Below the pieces are notes generated by a model. That model made no database searches. It worked only from the letters and a program-made list of their open reading frames with translations, and had not been told where the DNA came from. Below, piece by piece: positions 1 to 7,625 of a DNA stretch of 24,895 nucleotides. Position 1 is the first letter of the stretch; each line of letters starts with the position of its first letter. The stretch is from assembly GCA_903888395.1 (NCBI GenBank), contig CAISTO010000397.1, positions 1 through 24,895 on the forward strand. Direction: 5' to 3'. Both the position numbers and the translations under genes were made by a program. Source of the stretch: an uncultured Bacteroidota bacterium (GTDB taxonomy: Bacteria > Bacteroidota > Bacteroidia > UKL13-3).

Positions 1-67
1 GATTTCCGGTATTACTATCGCAAGCAATAGTTGTTAAAATTAAGCTTGAAATAAGAATTCTTTTCAT
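1..67 (-). CDS. Lipoprotein, N-terminal fragment (possibly DUF1573 family)
   Basis: Only the first 22 residues lie in the window; the gene runs off its left edge. Read from the ATG at 67 the fragment is MKRILISSLILTTIACDSNT..., a short basic start, a hydrophobic stretch and a lipobox ending at Cys16, so it should be a signal-peptidase-II lipoprotein. The ATG is preceded by an A-rich leader, usual for Bacteroidota. It lies 106 bases downstream of nusB on the same strand. In many Bacteroidota nusB is followed by a DUF1573 lipoprotein gene and then yajC, so DUF1573 is a reasonable guess from context only. No domain residues are visible to confirm it. Confidence 0.7.
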   Translation of the reverse strand, partial: MKRILISSLILTTIACDSNTGN

Positions 68-129
68 AAAGTATTTTGTTTTCGGCTTCAATATTAATAG
101 ATTTTTTTTGTTTTTGGTTATCAATTTGC

Positions 130-165
130 ATTTCGACAAGCTCAATGACCGACAAGGTCAAGGAA
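130..165. repeat. Candidate interspersed REP-like element between nusB and the lipoprotein gene
   Basis: The gap 68-173 contains ATTTCGACAAGCTCAATGAC followed by CGACAAGGTCAAGG. It includes the palindrome GACCGACAAGGTC and two CGACAAG units. From memory, the core TTCGACAAGCTCA, and its complement TGAGCTTGTCGAA, recurs in intergenic regions of many Bacteroidota genomes. It is more GC-rich than the surrounding AT-rich gap. A single copy is seen here, so repeat status is inferred. Confidence 0.4.
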
Positions 166-173
166 CTACAAAA

Positions 174-1118
174 TTATTCCATTAATCCCCTACCCGTTTT
201 GATAATTTTATCTTCTTTGCGTAAATCCAATTGAATTTTATCCAATACTCCATTCATAAAAGTGTGACTATTTGGACTGCTATAAATTTTTGCTATTTCC
301 AAATATTCATTGATACTTACTTTAACTGGAATTTGGTTAAATAGGGTAATTTCACACATGGCCATTTTCATTAAAAGCATGTCAACAGTTGCAATCCTAT
401 CCGCATCCCAATTTTGAGTTTTAGAGCTAATTAATTCTGTTAAATGATCTTCGTGTTCCAAGGTTTTAAAAAACAAATCAGACACAAAATTAGTGTCTTC
501 AAATTTATCGTTATAAAACCCATTTAAAATTTCTGGTTGTTTGTTCTGTTTAATGGTAGAAAGCGTTTTTTGAAAAGCCATTAAAGCCATCACATCATCG
601 TCTTCCCAATTAATGAATTGTTGTTCCATGTAATCGTTAAAAACTTCACTATCAGCAACCAAACTTTCAACTATTTCAAGTAAAATTTGTTTTTCGGCAA
701 AAATAGAAAAGTCACCATCTTTTGTTGCCGCTGCAAGGGTTTCTAATTCTTTTATCTCTGTAAATATTTGACGGAAGAAATCTGCACTTTTGCTCCAATC
801 AAATTTACTCGCTTTTATTTTTTCTTGTAAATTCAAGTCATTTTCAAACATGGCAATTGCACCATTATCGTGAATAGCTTTGATAAAAGCCAATTGTTCT
901 GGCTGAGGAATGTGTTTGTTTTCTTGAATTTCAATTTCTTTTCCTAAAAAGAATTTGAACTCAATGATGAACGACAATAAAAAAATGTAAACATCGTAAG
1001 CTTTGTCTAGTGATTTAACAAGATTCTTTTGTGCAACAGCTCTACTTGAGCTTTGATCTTGTTTGTAAGCATATAATGCTTGGAAAGTTTTAATCCTTAA
1101 AAAACGTCTGAATAGCAT
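174..1118 (-). CDS. nusB: Transcription antitermination protein NusB, long Bacteroidota form
   Basis: NusB joins NusE (S10), NusA and NusG at boxA in rRNA leader transcripts to prevent premature termination. The N-terminus RRFLRIKTFQALYAYKQ is the family's first helix. The C-terminal 80 residues, from about 235, carry the conserved NusB core (NWDADRIATVDMLLMKMAMCEI, then PVKVSINEYLEIAKIYSSP and F-NGVLDKI). At 314 aa the protein is about twice the length of E. coli NusB, with a long central insertion (about residues 25-225) typical of Bacteroidota homologues. The start is ATG at 1118. It lies downstream of the leucine dehydrogenase gene, separated by that gene's terminator, so it probably has its own promoter in 1119-1216; I could not pick a convincing -7 box there. 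Confidence 0.93.
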   Translation of the reverse strand: MLFRRFLRIKTFQALYAYKQDQSSSRAVAQKNLVKSLDKAYDVYIFLLSFIIEFKFFLGKEIEIQENKHIPQPEQLAFIKAIHDNGAIAMFENDLNLQEKIKASKFDWSKSADFFRQIFTEIKELETLAAATKDGDFSIFAEKQILLEIVESLVADSEVFNDYMEQQFINWEDDDVMALMAFQKTLSTIKQNKQPEILNGFYNDKFEDTNFVSDLFFKTLEHEDHLTELISSKTQNWDADRIATVDMLLMKMAMCEITLFNQIPVKVSINEYLEIAKIYSSPNSHTFMNGVLDKIQLDLRKEDKIIKTGRGLME

Positions 1119-1216
1119 AGCTATTATTTGTGTATGTATGCTAATTGATTTATAAATTCACTAGGCTTAGCAATACAATTTTTTTTAATTTACCTAAAGA
1201 ACAATTTTATTATAAT

Positions 1217-1255
1217 AAAAAGCTAAGTTTAGCAAAATGCTAAACTTAGCTTTTT
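1217..1255 (-). terminator. Rho-independent terminator after leucine dehydrogenase
   Basis: A perfect 18-base inverted repeat (1217-1234 and 1238-1255) with a 3-base loop; the core is AGCTAAGTTTAGCA. It starts 8 bases beyond the dehydrogenase stop codon and ends in a T run on the minus strand. Because both flanks are A/T runs it could also work on the plus strand, but no plus-strand gene ends here. Confidence 0.9.
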
Positions 1256-1262
1256 AATTTTA

Positions 1263-2330
1263 TTAGTAAGTTGAACCAACTCGCATCATGTCTTTGATGC
1301 GTTTTTCTGCTAATTCAGTGGCTGCTTTTTGCGTATGAACTTTGTCCTTTTCCGATTTTTGAAAAATAGCTAAAGTAGTATCATAAATTTTTTCAGTATT
1401 AGCAAAAGCCGTTTCACGGTTATAGCCAATATGTTCTTGGTAAACATTGATTAAACCACCTGCATTAATTAAAAAATCAGGAGCATAAGCAATACCTTTT
1501 TCCATAATCATTGGACCATGAATGTTTTCGTCAGCTAATTGATTATTTGCTGCACCAGCAATTACTTTACATTTTAATTTATTAATATTTACTGAATCTA
1601 AAATGGCTCCCATTGCACAAGGTGCAAAAACATCCACATCTAAACCATAAATTTCTTCACCAGTTACGATAGTTGCGCCAAAATCTTTGCTATATTTCTT
1701 TAGAATTTCTTCGTTAATATCAGTAATAAATAATTTAGCACCTTCTTTGTGTAAATATTCAATTAAATGACCACCAACTTTTCCAACACCTTGAACCGCA
1801 ATTTTTTTACCTGATAAACTATCAGATCCAAAAGCATGTTTTGCAGCTGCTTTCATACCAACAAAAACACCATAAGCAGTTACCGGGCTTGGATCTCCTC
1901 CTCCGCCCATGCTTTCTGGTAAACCAACCACATGGCTAGTTTCCATGTTAACATATTCCATATCGCGAGTAGTGGTATTAACATCTTCTGCGGTAATGTA
2001 TTTACCATTTAAATTTTCAACAAAACGACCAAACTTACGCATTAAAGCCTCAGTTTTAAGCGTTTTTGCATCTCCAATAATTACAGCTTTTGCACCACCC
2101 AAATTCAATCCTGAAATAGAGGCTTTGTAAGTCATTCCCCTACTTAAACGCAAAACATCGTTTACTGCATCTGCTTCACTTGTATAATTCCATACGCGTG
2201 TTCCACCTAAACCTGGTCCTAAAACAGTATTATGAATAGCAATAATTGCTTTTAATCCTGTGTACTCATCCTGGCAAAAAACTATTTGCTCATGATCGTG
2301 CTGTTGCAATTGAGAGAAAATATCTGACAT
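1263..2330 (-). CDS. ldh: Leucine dehydrogenase (Glu/Leu/Phe/Val dehydrogenase family)
   Basis: Cytosolic NAD-dependent oxidative deamination of leucine and other branched-chain amino acids to 2-oxo acids. The 355-residue protein follows Bacillus leucine dehydrogenase closely: HDHEQIVFCQDEYTGLKAIIAIHNT at the start, GMTYK with the carboxylate-binding Lys (about 69), GLNLGGAK with the catalytic Lys (about 81), then NPSPVTAYGV-like DPSPVTAYGVFVGMKAAAK and a Rossmann GVGKVGGHL loop. The reading frame extends upstream to 2357, but the -7 promoter box at 2355-2362 overlaps that start codon. The ATG at 2330 (MSDIFSQL) must therefore be used, and it also matches homologues. The gene is divergent from the CNNM gene and ends in a strong terminator, so it is probably monocistronic. 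Role: leucine catabolism, or supply of branched-chain 2-oxo acids for iso-fatty acids. Confidence 0.93.
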   Translation of the reverse strand: MSDIFSQLQQHDHEQIVFCQDEYTGLKAIIAIHNTVLGPGLGGTRVWNYTSEADAVNDVLRLSRGMTYKASISGLNLGGAKAVIIGDAKTLKTEALMRKFGRFVENLNGKYITAEDVNTTTRDMEYVNMETSHVVGLPESMGGGGDPSPVTAYGVFVGMKAAAKHAFGSDSLSGKKIAVQGVGKVGGHLIEYLHKEGAKLFITDINEEILKKYSKDFGATIVTGEEIYGLDVDVFAPCAMGAILDSVNINKLKCKVIAGAANNQLADENIHGPMIMEKGIAYAPDFLINAGGLINVYQEHIGYNRETAFANTEKIYDTTLAIFQKSEKDKVHTQKAATELAEKRIKDMMRVGSTY

Positions 2331-2354
2331 GTTTATATTAAATTTTAAAGGCTG

Positions 2355-2362
2355 CAAAAGTA
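2355..2362 (-). promoter_or_regulatory. -7 element of the ldh promoter
   Basis: On the minus strand this reads TACTTTTG, an exact TAnnTTTG match. It sits about 25 bases before the ATG at 2330. No clear TTG -33 element is present at 17-23 bases upstream. Confidence 0.6.
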
Positions 2363-2460
2363 TGTTTATTTTTCACATTTCATAGCTGAAAAATCAAAGG
2401 AAAAAACTGAGCTTTTATTGTTAAGAAATCAGACATCTTTCAAATAATCGGAAATATAAT

Positions 2461-2468
2461 TACATTTG
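2461..2468 (+). promoter_or_regulatory. -7 element of the CNNM/CorC gene promoter
   Basis: TACATTTG is an exact TAnnTTTG match, 15 bases before the ATG at 2484. The -33 region is weak. It lies back to back with the ldh promoter. Confidence 0.65.
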
Positions 2469-2483
2469 TACTTTATTTAATTA

Positions 2484-3755
2484 ATGGACCCAAATTATAC
2501 AATCATTATAATCAGCATTTTGTTTTCTGCTTTTTTTGCAGGCACTGAAATTGCTTTTATATCTTCCAACAAATTATTAATAGAATTAAAAAGTAAACAA
2601 GGAAGCGTTACATCTAATATTCTTTCTAATTTTGTAAATAATCCTTCCAAATTTATAAGTACTACGCTGGTTGGAAACAATATAGGCTTAGTTATTTATG
2701 GTATTTCAATGGCTGAAGTTTTAGATCCTATTCTTAAAAATTTAGTTCCATATTTAGAAACGCATCATTTCCTTTTGCTATTTTCTCAAACTATCATTTC
2801 AACTTTAATTGTTCTTTTTACCGCTGAATTTATACCAAAAGTACTTTTCCGCATTAATCCAGATTTAGTTTTGAATATATTAGCACTGCCGTTTTTGTTG
2901 TTTTATTATCTTTTTTGGCCAATTGTTCATGTCATAATTTGGCTTTCAAAAATAATTTTAAATAGCCTTTTAAAAATAAAATATATAGAATCAAATCCTG
3001 TTTTTAGTAAAATTGATTTAGACGATTATATCAATCAAGTAAGCGATAATGATAGAGATGACGATGTAGAAGTGGACACTGAAATGTTTAAAAATGCATT
3101 GGATTTTTCAAAATTAAAAGTTCGTGATTGTATGACACCAAGAACTGATTTAGAAATTATAGACATTACAGAAACCCCAGAAGTTTTATATAACAAATTT
3201 GTTGAAACAGGATTATCAAAAATATTAGTTTATGGAGGAACACCTGATAATATTATAGGTTATGTTCATCAAAAAGAAGTTTTTAAAAAGGTAGATTCAA
3301 TAAAAGAAATTGTTTTTCCAATTGAAATTGTGCCTGCAACTACTTCGGTAATGGATGTTTTAAATAGGTTTAGTAAAACCCGTAGCAGCATTGCATTAGT
3401 TGTAAATGAATTAGGCGGAACTGCCGGAATTGTTACCATTGAAGATGTAATGGAAGAAATTTTTGGTGAAATAGATGACGAACATGATACTGAAACTTTA
3501 ACAGAAAAAGTTTTAGGGGAAAATGAATATTTGTTTTCTGCCAGACTTGAAATTCATTTACTAAACACCAAATATGACTTATTAATTCCCGAAGGTGAAT
3601 ACAATACTTTAGGTGGATTTATAACTGCAAATCATGAGGATATTCCTCAAAAAGGGGAAAGAATTGTAATTGATAATTTTGAGTTTATTATTCAAAAATC
3701 GAGTGGTGCAAAAGTGGAAGAAGTAATACTGAAATTATTATCCAAAGTGGAATAA
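2484..3755 (+). CDS. CNNM/CorC-type membrane protein with CBS pair (hemolysin family, GldE-like)
   Basis: An integral inner-membrane protein of 423 aa. Residues 1 to about 180 form a DUF21/CNNM domain with hydrophobic segments near 4-25, 60-80, 97-120 and 127-155; FAGTEIAFISSN is the characteristic opening. Two CBS motifs follow (about 209-270, with VRDCMTPR, and about 272-335, with LGGTAGIVTIEDVMEEIFGEIDDE), then a CorC_HlyC domain to the end (NTLGGFI...P--GE). Family members are linked to Mg2+/Co2+ efflux. In gliding Bacteroidota a homologue is called GldE, but neighbours needed to support that name (gldD, ssb) are not here. It is the only plus-strand gene, with its own promoter, and is convergent with the 3771-4139 gene. 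Confidence 0.85.
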   Translation: MDPNYTIIIISILFSAFFAGTEIAFISSNKLLIELKSKQGSVTSNILSNFVNNPSKFISTTLVGNNIGLVIYGISMAEVLDPILKNLVPYLETHHFLLLFSQTIISTLIVLFTAEFIPKVLFRINPDLVLNILALPFLLFYYLFWPIVHVIIWLSKIILNSLLKIKYIESNPVFSKIDLDDYINQVSDNDRDDDVEVDTEMFKNALDFSKLKVRDCMTPRTDLEIIDITETPEVLYNKFVETGLSKILVYGGTPDNIIGYVHQKEVFKKVDSIKEIVFPIEIVPATTSVMDVLNRFSKTRSSIALVVNELGGTAGIVTIEDVMEEIFGEIDDEHDTETLTEKVLGENEYLFSARLEIHLLNTKYDLLIPEGEYNTLGGFITANHEDIPQKGERIVIDNFEFIIQKSSGAKVEEVILKLLSKVE

Positions 3756-3770
3756 ATACTTTATAAATTA

Positions 3771-4139
3771 TTATTTTGATTTGGTAGTTACTAAATAAGT
3801 AAAAATTCCAAAAGCTAAAATTAACTTATATAAGTTTGGTAATTCTATCATTTTCAATATTTCATCAGGATTTCTAAATATCATCGGTGTTAACACCATA
3901 AACCCTGTAAAGGCTAGCGTAATGGCTATTATAATTAAACTTATTCTAACAAATTTATTTAAAATAATTCCAAAACTACTAACGCATATAGTGGCTCCCA
4001 CCAATAATACAAATACTTTGGAACCTTTAGGCAATGGTACATATACTGCCATATATTGATAAGCATATAAATGAAATGCTCCTATTGCTAAAAACAACAA
4101 TCCAAATGCAATACGAACTATATTATAAATGATTTTCAT
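3771..4139 (-). CDS. Small four-helix membrane protein, DoxX-like
   Basis: A 122-residue protein made almost entirely of four hydrophobic segments (about 7-27, 43-62, 65-87 and 101-119), ending in KSK. The opening helix with LLFLAIGAFHLYAY and the overall four-helix size resemble the DoxX/DoxD-like group. No catalytic residues are evident, so the family call is tentative and the function unknown. It follows the 348-residue lipoprotein gene by 28 bases on the same strand, so the two are probably cotranscribed. Confidence 0.6.
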   Translation of the reverse strand: MKIIYNIVRIAFGLLFLAIGAFHLYAYQYMAVYVPLPKGSKVFVLLVGATICVSSFGIILNKFVRISLIIIAITLAFTGFMVLTPMIFRNPDEILKMIELPNLYKLILAFGIFTYLVTTKSK

Positions 4140-4167
4140 ATTATTTTTTAACTAAATAAAATCGGAA

Positions 4168-5214
4168 TTACTTTTTATATGATTTTGCATATTGGAGAAA
4201 TGAAGCGTCATTAGTTGCATTATATGCAATTTTTGCAAGTGAATCTACAAAAACTAAGTGTTGTTCATAATTCCCTTCAACATTAGCATCTATACTTCTT
4301 ATTTCATCTCTTAATATATTATAATAAGCTATTTTTTTTCCTAATCCTTTTAAATGTTTATTTGCTAAAAAACATTTTTCCAGATTTTGTGGCGTTCCAT
4401 CAGGTAAACTAAATATTTCTTGTTGATATAGTTCCTTTAAATATAAGTCTATATAGCGGGTATAACTTGGACAATTAAGTGCTTTTGGGTCATCGTTATT
4501 TACAATATTTAAAAAATCAAAATAACCAGTATCTAATGGAACTTCTTCCATTCTTATGCGTTTTTTCCAAAGGAAATATATTTTGTCATTTGCCCAATTA
4601 TAATTGGTTTCATGTTCAAAATAATATTGAAAAGTGGAGTCTATTTTTTTGTTTTTAAAATAGTTTTTATAAAAATCAAATTGTTTATTTTTTCTTTTAC
4701 CTATAAATACAGCATAATCAGGAGCAAGCATGTAATTACTTATCACAAAATAATTTCGCTTGGTAGTTGGCTCCCGATAAAATGTATCATTAAATATTTG
4801 CAGAAATTGATTGTATTTACCAATTTCATCATAGCTGGTAAGACTTACAGGCATTTCTTTACCTTTAAAATCTAGATTTATTTCATCACCTGGTTCCAAA
4901 AAAAAGTTGCGTGCAAATACAAGTTCCTTCGTTCCTAAATCAAAAAAACCTGGTTTGGACCAATTTAAAATTTCAAGTTTAAAACTTCCATCAGGTTTTA
5001 ATTCACAAGAATCCGTTGCGATTTTCTCGCAAAAAAACAGACTCAATGAGTCTGTAAATTGATAAAAATAAATGATATTATTATTGGTAAGAGAAGGATC
5101 TATTTTCCCCTCAATAGTAACCTTTTGGGAAGAGGATTTATAAAAATTATTACATGAACTTATAATAAAAAAAAACAAAAAAATAAATAAGTTTTTTACT
5201 GTTACAATCTGCAT
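4168..5214 (-). CDS. Lipoprotein resembling a TlpA/DUF4369 N-terminal domain without the thioredoxin part
   Basis: The signal sequence ends in the lipobox IISSC (Cys21), predicting an SPII lipoprotein of 348 aa. Residues about 32-125 have the pattern of the DUF4369-type domain that precedes thioredoxin in Bacteroidota TlpA/ResA proteins: V-IEGKI, then a DGSFKL strand, a P-FFDLG strand and FLEPGDEINLDF. The rest is helical and charged with many Tyr and Lys, and contains no CxxC thioredoxin motif. The gene ends cleanly at a TAA, so this is not an obvious frameshift remnant. It starts 36 bases after the cytochrome c gene of unit A with no terminator visible between, so read-through from unit A is possible. 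Function unknown. Confidence 0.55.
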   Translation of the reverse strand: MQIVTVKNLFIFLFFFIISSCNNFYKSSSQKVTIEGKIDPSLTNNNIIYFYQFTDSLSLFFCEKIATDSCELKPDGSFKLEILNWSKPGFFDLGTKELVFARNFFLEPGDEINLDFKGKEMPVSLTSYDEIGKYNQFLQIFNDTFYREPTTKRNYFVISNYMLAPDYAVFIGKRKNKQFDFYKNYFKNKKIDSTFQYYFEHETNYNWANDKIYFLWKKRIRMEEVPLDTGYFDFLNIVNNDDPKALNCPSYTRYIDLYLKELYQQEIFSLPDGTPQNLEKCFLANKHLKGLGKKIAYYNILRDEIRSIDANVEGNYEQHLVFVDSLAKIAYNATNDASFLQYAKSYKK

Positions 5215-5250
5215 AAATTTCTCTTCCCTAGGTAAATATTTATTAGTAAA

Positions 5251-5658
5251 TTATAAAGAACGAATGTAAGTTATTACTTTCCATCTTTCGCTGTCACTTA
5301 ATTTTTCTTTGTATGATGGCATTGGTTTTCTGCCTTCAGTAGTTTTCCAAAACAGCTCACCATCCGTTTTTTTAGCTGTTTCAGCCGATGTAAAATCACC
5401 ACATGAAATGTCTATTTTTTCTGCTTTAGTTCCATCACCTTTTCCCTTTGCACCATGGCACGATTTACAATGTTGATTGTATAAATCTTTTCCTTCTTTA
5501 ACTGCATCATCACCTTTAGATGTATTTTTTACTTTTACTGCTGCATCAGGAGCATTCCAAGGTTTTCCTGCTGGCTTTTGGGCAAATGCTGTTTGACTGA
5601 ATAATAAGCAAGTTGTTGTTAATACTACACCTGCAAGTAGATTTTTTAGGTTTTTCAT
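5251..5658 (-). CDS. Monohaem cytochrome c (last gene of unit A)
   Basis: A 135-residue exported protein. A Sec signal peptide ends near residue 26 (TAFA-QK). One canonical haem-binding motif CKSCH is at residues 64-68 and the probable axial Met is Met113 in KPMPSY, followed by the C-terminal helix SERWKVITYIRSL, the usual class I cytochrome c layout. An additional Cys86 lies between the two ligands. It probably carries single electrons in the periplasm between the NrfD/ferredoxin pair encoded upstream and a partner. It lies 13 bases after the 182-residue gene and is the last clear member of the unit. Confidence 0.87.
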   Translation of the reverse strand: MKNLKNLLAGVVLTTTCLLFSQTAFAQKPAGKPWNAPDAAVKVKNTSKGDDAVKEGKDLYNQHCKSCHGAKGKGDGTKAEKIDISCGDFTSAETAKKTDGELFWKTTEGRKPMPSYKEKLSDSERWKVITYIRSL

Positions 5659-5671
5659 AAATTTTTATTTT

Positions 5672-6220
5672 TTAAATTGTTACTGTTTTTTTTCTTTTAA
5701 TTTTAAATATTTGAAGGACTACATATATTAAAGTTCCCCAAATTCCTGTAATGATTGAAATAGATGCTACTATAAAATATATAGGCGCATTATCTCTTGA
5801 TCCAGACAAGGAACGTTCTGCTTTTTCTAGTTTTGTTAAATCTTCTTTTACTCCAATATTTGTTTCACTTTTTATTTCAAATGAACCATAGTTCTCATCA
5901 TCTTCGACCTTTGCCAATACTATTAATTTACCATCTGAGTTAAAAGGAATATTTGAGGGAAATTCAAAAGTAGCTATACCCGATTCGTCAGTTGTAACAT
6001 CTTTGCCAATTGGCAATAATCCAAATAAACGCTGAACAAATAACTTAACTGTTACGTCAGCCACTGGTTTACCTTCAGAAACTACAAGTACATTACAAAC
6101 GTCACTTGAATCAACTTTAGCAAAACTTAAAGTCATTGTTGCTTCTTTTTCTTGGGCCCCAATATTTAGGGTAAAAAAAACTCCGAGGCATACTGTTAAA
6201 ATATATTTATATTTTTTCAT
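5672..6220 (-). CDS. Exported, C-terminally membrane-anchored protein with an Ig-like domain
   Basis: I do not recognise a named family. The 182 residues comprise a signal peptide (cleavage near residue 22, NIGA-QE), a beta-rich periplasmic domain (about 28-125) with the surface-protein pattern GKPVADVTVKLFVQR...TDESGIATFEFP, a short charged region, one transmembrane helix (about 147-170) and a basic tail KIKRKK that should stay in the cytoplasm. It is therefore anchored in the inner membrane with its domain in the periplasm. Tight spacing (7 bases after the NrfD gene, 13 before the cytochrome gene) suggests an accessory subunit of that complex, perhaps a scaffold for the cytochrome. Confidence 0.6.
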   Translation of the reverse strand: MKKYKYILTVCLGVFFTLNIGAQEKEATMTLSFAKVDSSDVCNVLVVSEGKPVADVTVKLFVQRLFGLLPIGKDVTTDESGIATFEFPSNIPFNSDGKLIVLAKVEDDENYGSFEIKSETNIGVKEDLTKLEKAERSLSGSRDNAPIYFIVASISIITGIWGTLIYVVLQIFKIKRKKTVTI

Positions 6221-6227
6221 GTGATTA

Positions 6228-7604
6228 TTATTTATAATTTATAATTTCATCTTTACCTTCTAATTTGCCTTCTGCTACTTCCCAAACTGAAATAATTGGA
6301 AAGAAACGAGAAAAAAGTGTTACTATTAATAACATTGCGGCAAAAGTTGCTGCAACTATTGTCATTTCAACTAAGCTAGGGCTGTAATGTTTCCATGAAT
6401 TGGGTACATCTTGAATTGGTAAATAAGGATGTGCTAAACCAGGAATTACAATTAAATAACGTTTGAACCAAGCAGCAATAACAACACCTATTGTTATAAT
6501 GAATAATGGAAGTGGCTTTCTCATTTTAGGGAATAATGGTAAAATACCAGGAATAACCATTCCAAAAAGTATGACTGACCAATAAAAAAAAGCTTCATCA
6601 CCAGTAAATAAACTTAATAAATGATTGGCATGTAAACCACTCATTTTGTATGCTGGTACTAAGTATTCATTGATGTTAAAATAAATATAAATAAACGACA
6701 TCAATACGAGGGCTTTTCCTAATTTATCGAAATGCATTTCTGTTAAATACTTTTCTAAATTATAAGCTTTTCTAATTACAAATACAGCAACAACCATTCC
6801 TGCAACGCCAAGTAAAAATGCGCCTGAAACAAAGTATGCTCCAAAGTTTGTACTGTCCCATTCTGCTCTTAATGTAGTAGCAAATAACCATGCAGTTACA
6901 GTATGGATTGAAACCCCTAATGGAATTACTAATACTGTTAATATTTTCATGCTTTTTTTCAATATTTTCCATTGTTCAGCTGTTCCTTCCCACCCAAATG
7001 ATAAAATTTCGTACATTTTCATTTGCCATTTTGGTTTACCCGTTAAATGGTTTTTGCAAGTAGAAAGAGAAGGAATTAAAGGAATAAACAGTAATATTAA
7101 ACTAGTAACCAAATAAGTCATAATTACAATGATGTCCCAAACAATTGGCGATTGAATTCTTCCATGAAGTACCAAAAAATGTAATCTATCAGGCCTTCCC
7201 ATTGCCGCAACAATACTTACTCCAGCAAGCATAATGGCTGCAACTGCAATAATTTCTGCAATTCTTGATAAGGGTCTGTACCATTCAAAATGTGTTAATT
7301 TTAAAACGGCCGACATCAAAACACCAATTAAACTAAGTGCTACAAAAAATACAAAATTTGAAATATAAACGCCCCACATGGTGTAATCTCTTAATGAAAC
7401 TGTAACATACTTACTTTTTGATTCTTGGATATAATATGCATATATACCCAATATACAAACTGTAATTAAAAAGCCAATCCAAACTTTACCCCAAGTTCCA
7501 ATTTTTTGAACTGGTTGTAGTAAATCGCTTTTCATAACCATATATTCTTCCTGTGTAAAGGTTTCAAATGTGGTTTTATCTAATGAAATATCATTTTTTA
7601 TCAT
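6228..7604 (-). CDS. NrfD/PsrC-type quinone-interacting membrane subunit
   Basis: A polytopic inner-membrane protein of 458 aa with about ten hydrophobic segments, the number seen in DsrP, HybB and ActC-like members of the NrfD/PsrC family. Recognisable stretches are the first loop LRDYTMWGVYISNFVF, the GRPDRLHFLVLHGRIQSPIVWDI segment, TAWLFATTLRAEWDS and YIYFNINEYLVPAYK. Such proteins exchange electrons or protons with menaquinol and pass electrons to a periplasmic ferredoxin, here the gene 21 bases upstream. The pair resembles DsrO/DsrP or HybA/HybB more than NrfC/NrfD. No catalytic subunit is encoded beside it, so the partner reaction is unknown. Confidence 0.87.
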   Translation of the reverse strand: MIKNDISLDKTTFETFTQEEYMVMKSDLLQPVQKIGTWGKVWIGFLITVCILGIYAYYIQESKSKYVTVSLRDYTMWGVYISNFVFFVALSLIGVLMSAVLKLTHFEWYRPLSRIAEIIAVAAIMLAGVSIVAAMGRPDRLHFLVLHGRIQSPIVWDIIVIMTYLVTSLILLFIPLIPSLSTCKNHLTGKPKWQMKMYEILSFGWEGTAEQWKILKKSMKILTVLVIPLGVSIHTVTAWLFATTLRAEWDSTNFGAYFVSGAFLLGVAGMVVAVFVIRKAYNLEKYLTEMHFDKLGKALVLMSFIYIYFNINEYLVPAYKMSGLHANHLLSLFTGDEAFFYWSVILFGMVIPGILPLFPKMRKPLPLFIITIGVVIAAWFKRYLIVIPGLAHPYLPIQDVPNSWKHYSPSLVEMTIVAATFAAMLLIVTLFSRFFPIISVWEVAEGKLEGKDEIINYK

Positions 7605-7625
7605 AATAATTTTTTGTTTAAAATG

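Noticed and set aside
2331..2357. Upstream extension of leucine dehydrogenase to the start at 2357
   Set aside because: The -7 promoter element (2355-2362) overlaps that codon, and homologues begin near MSDIF, so the ATG at 2330 is preferred.
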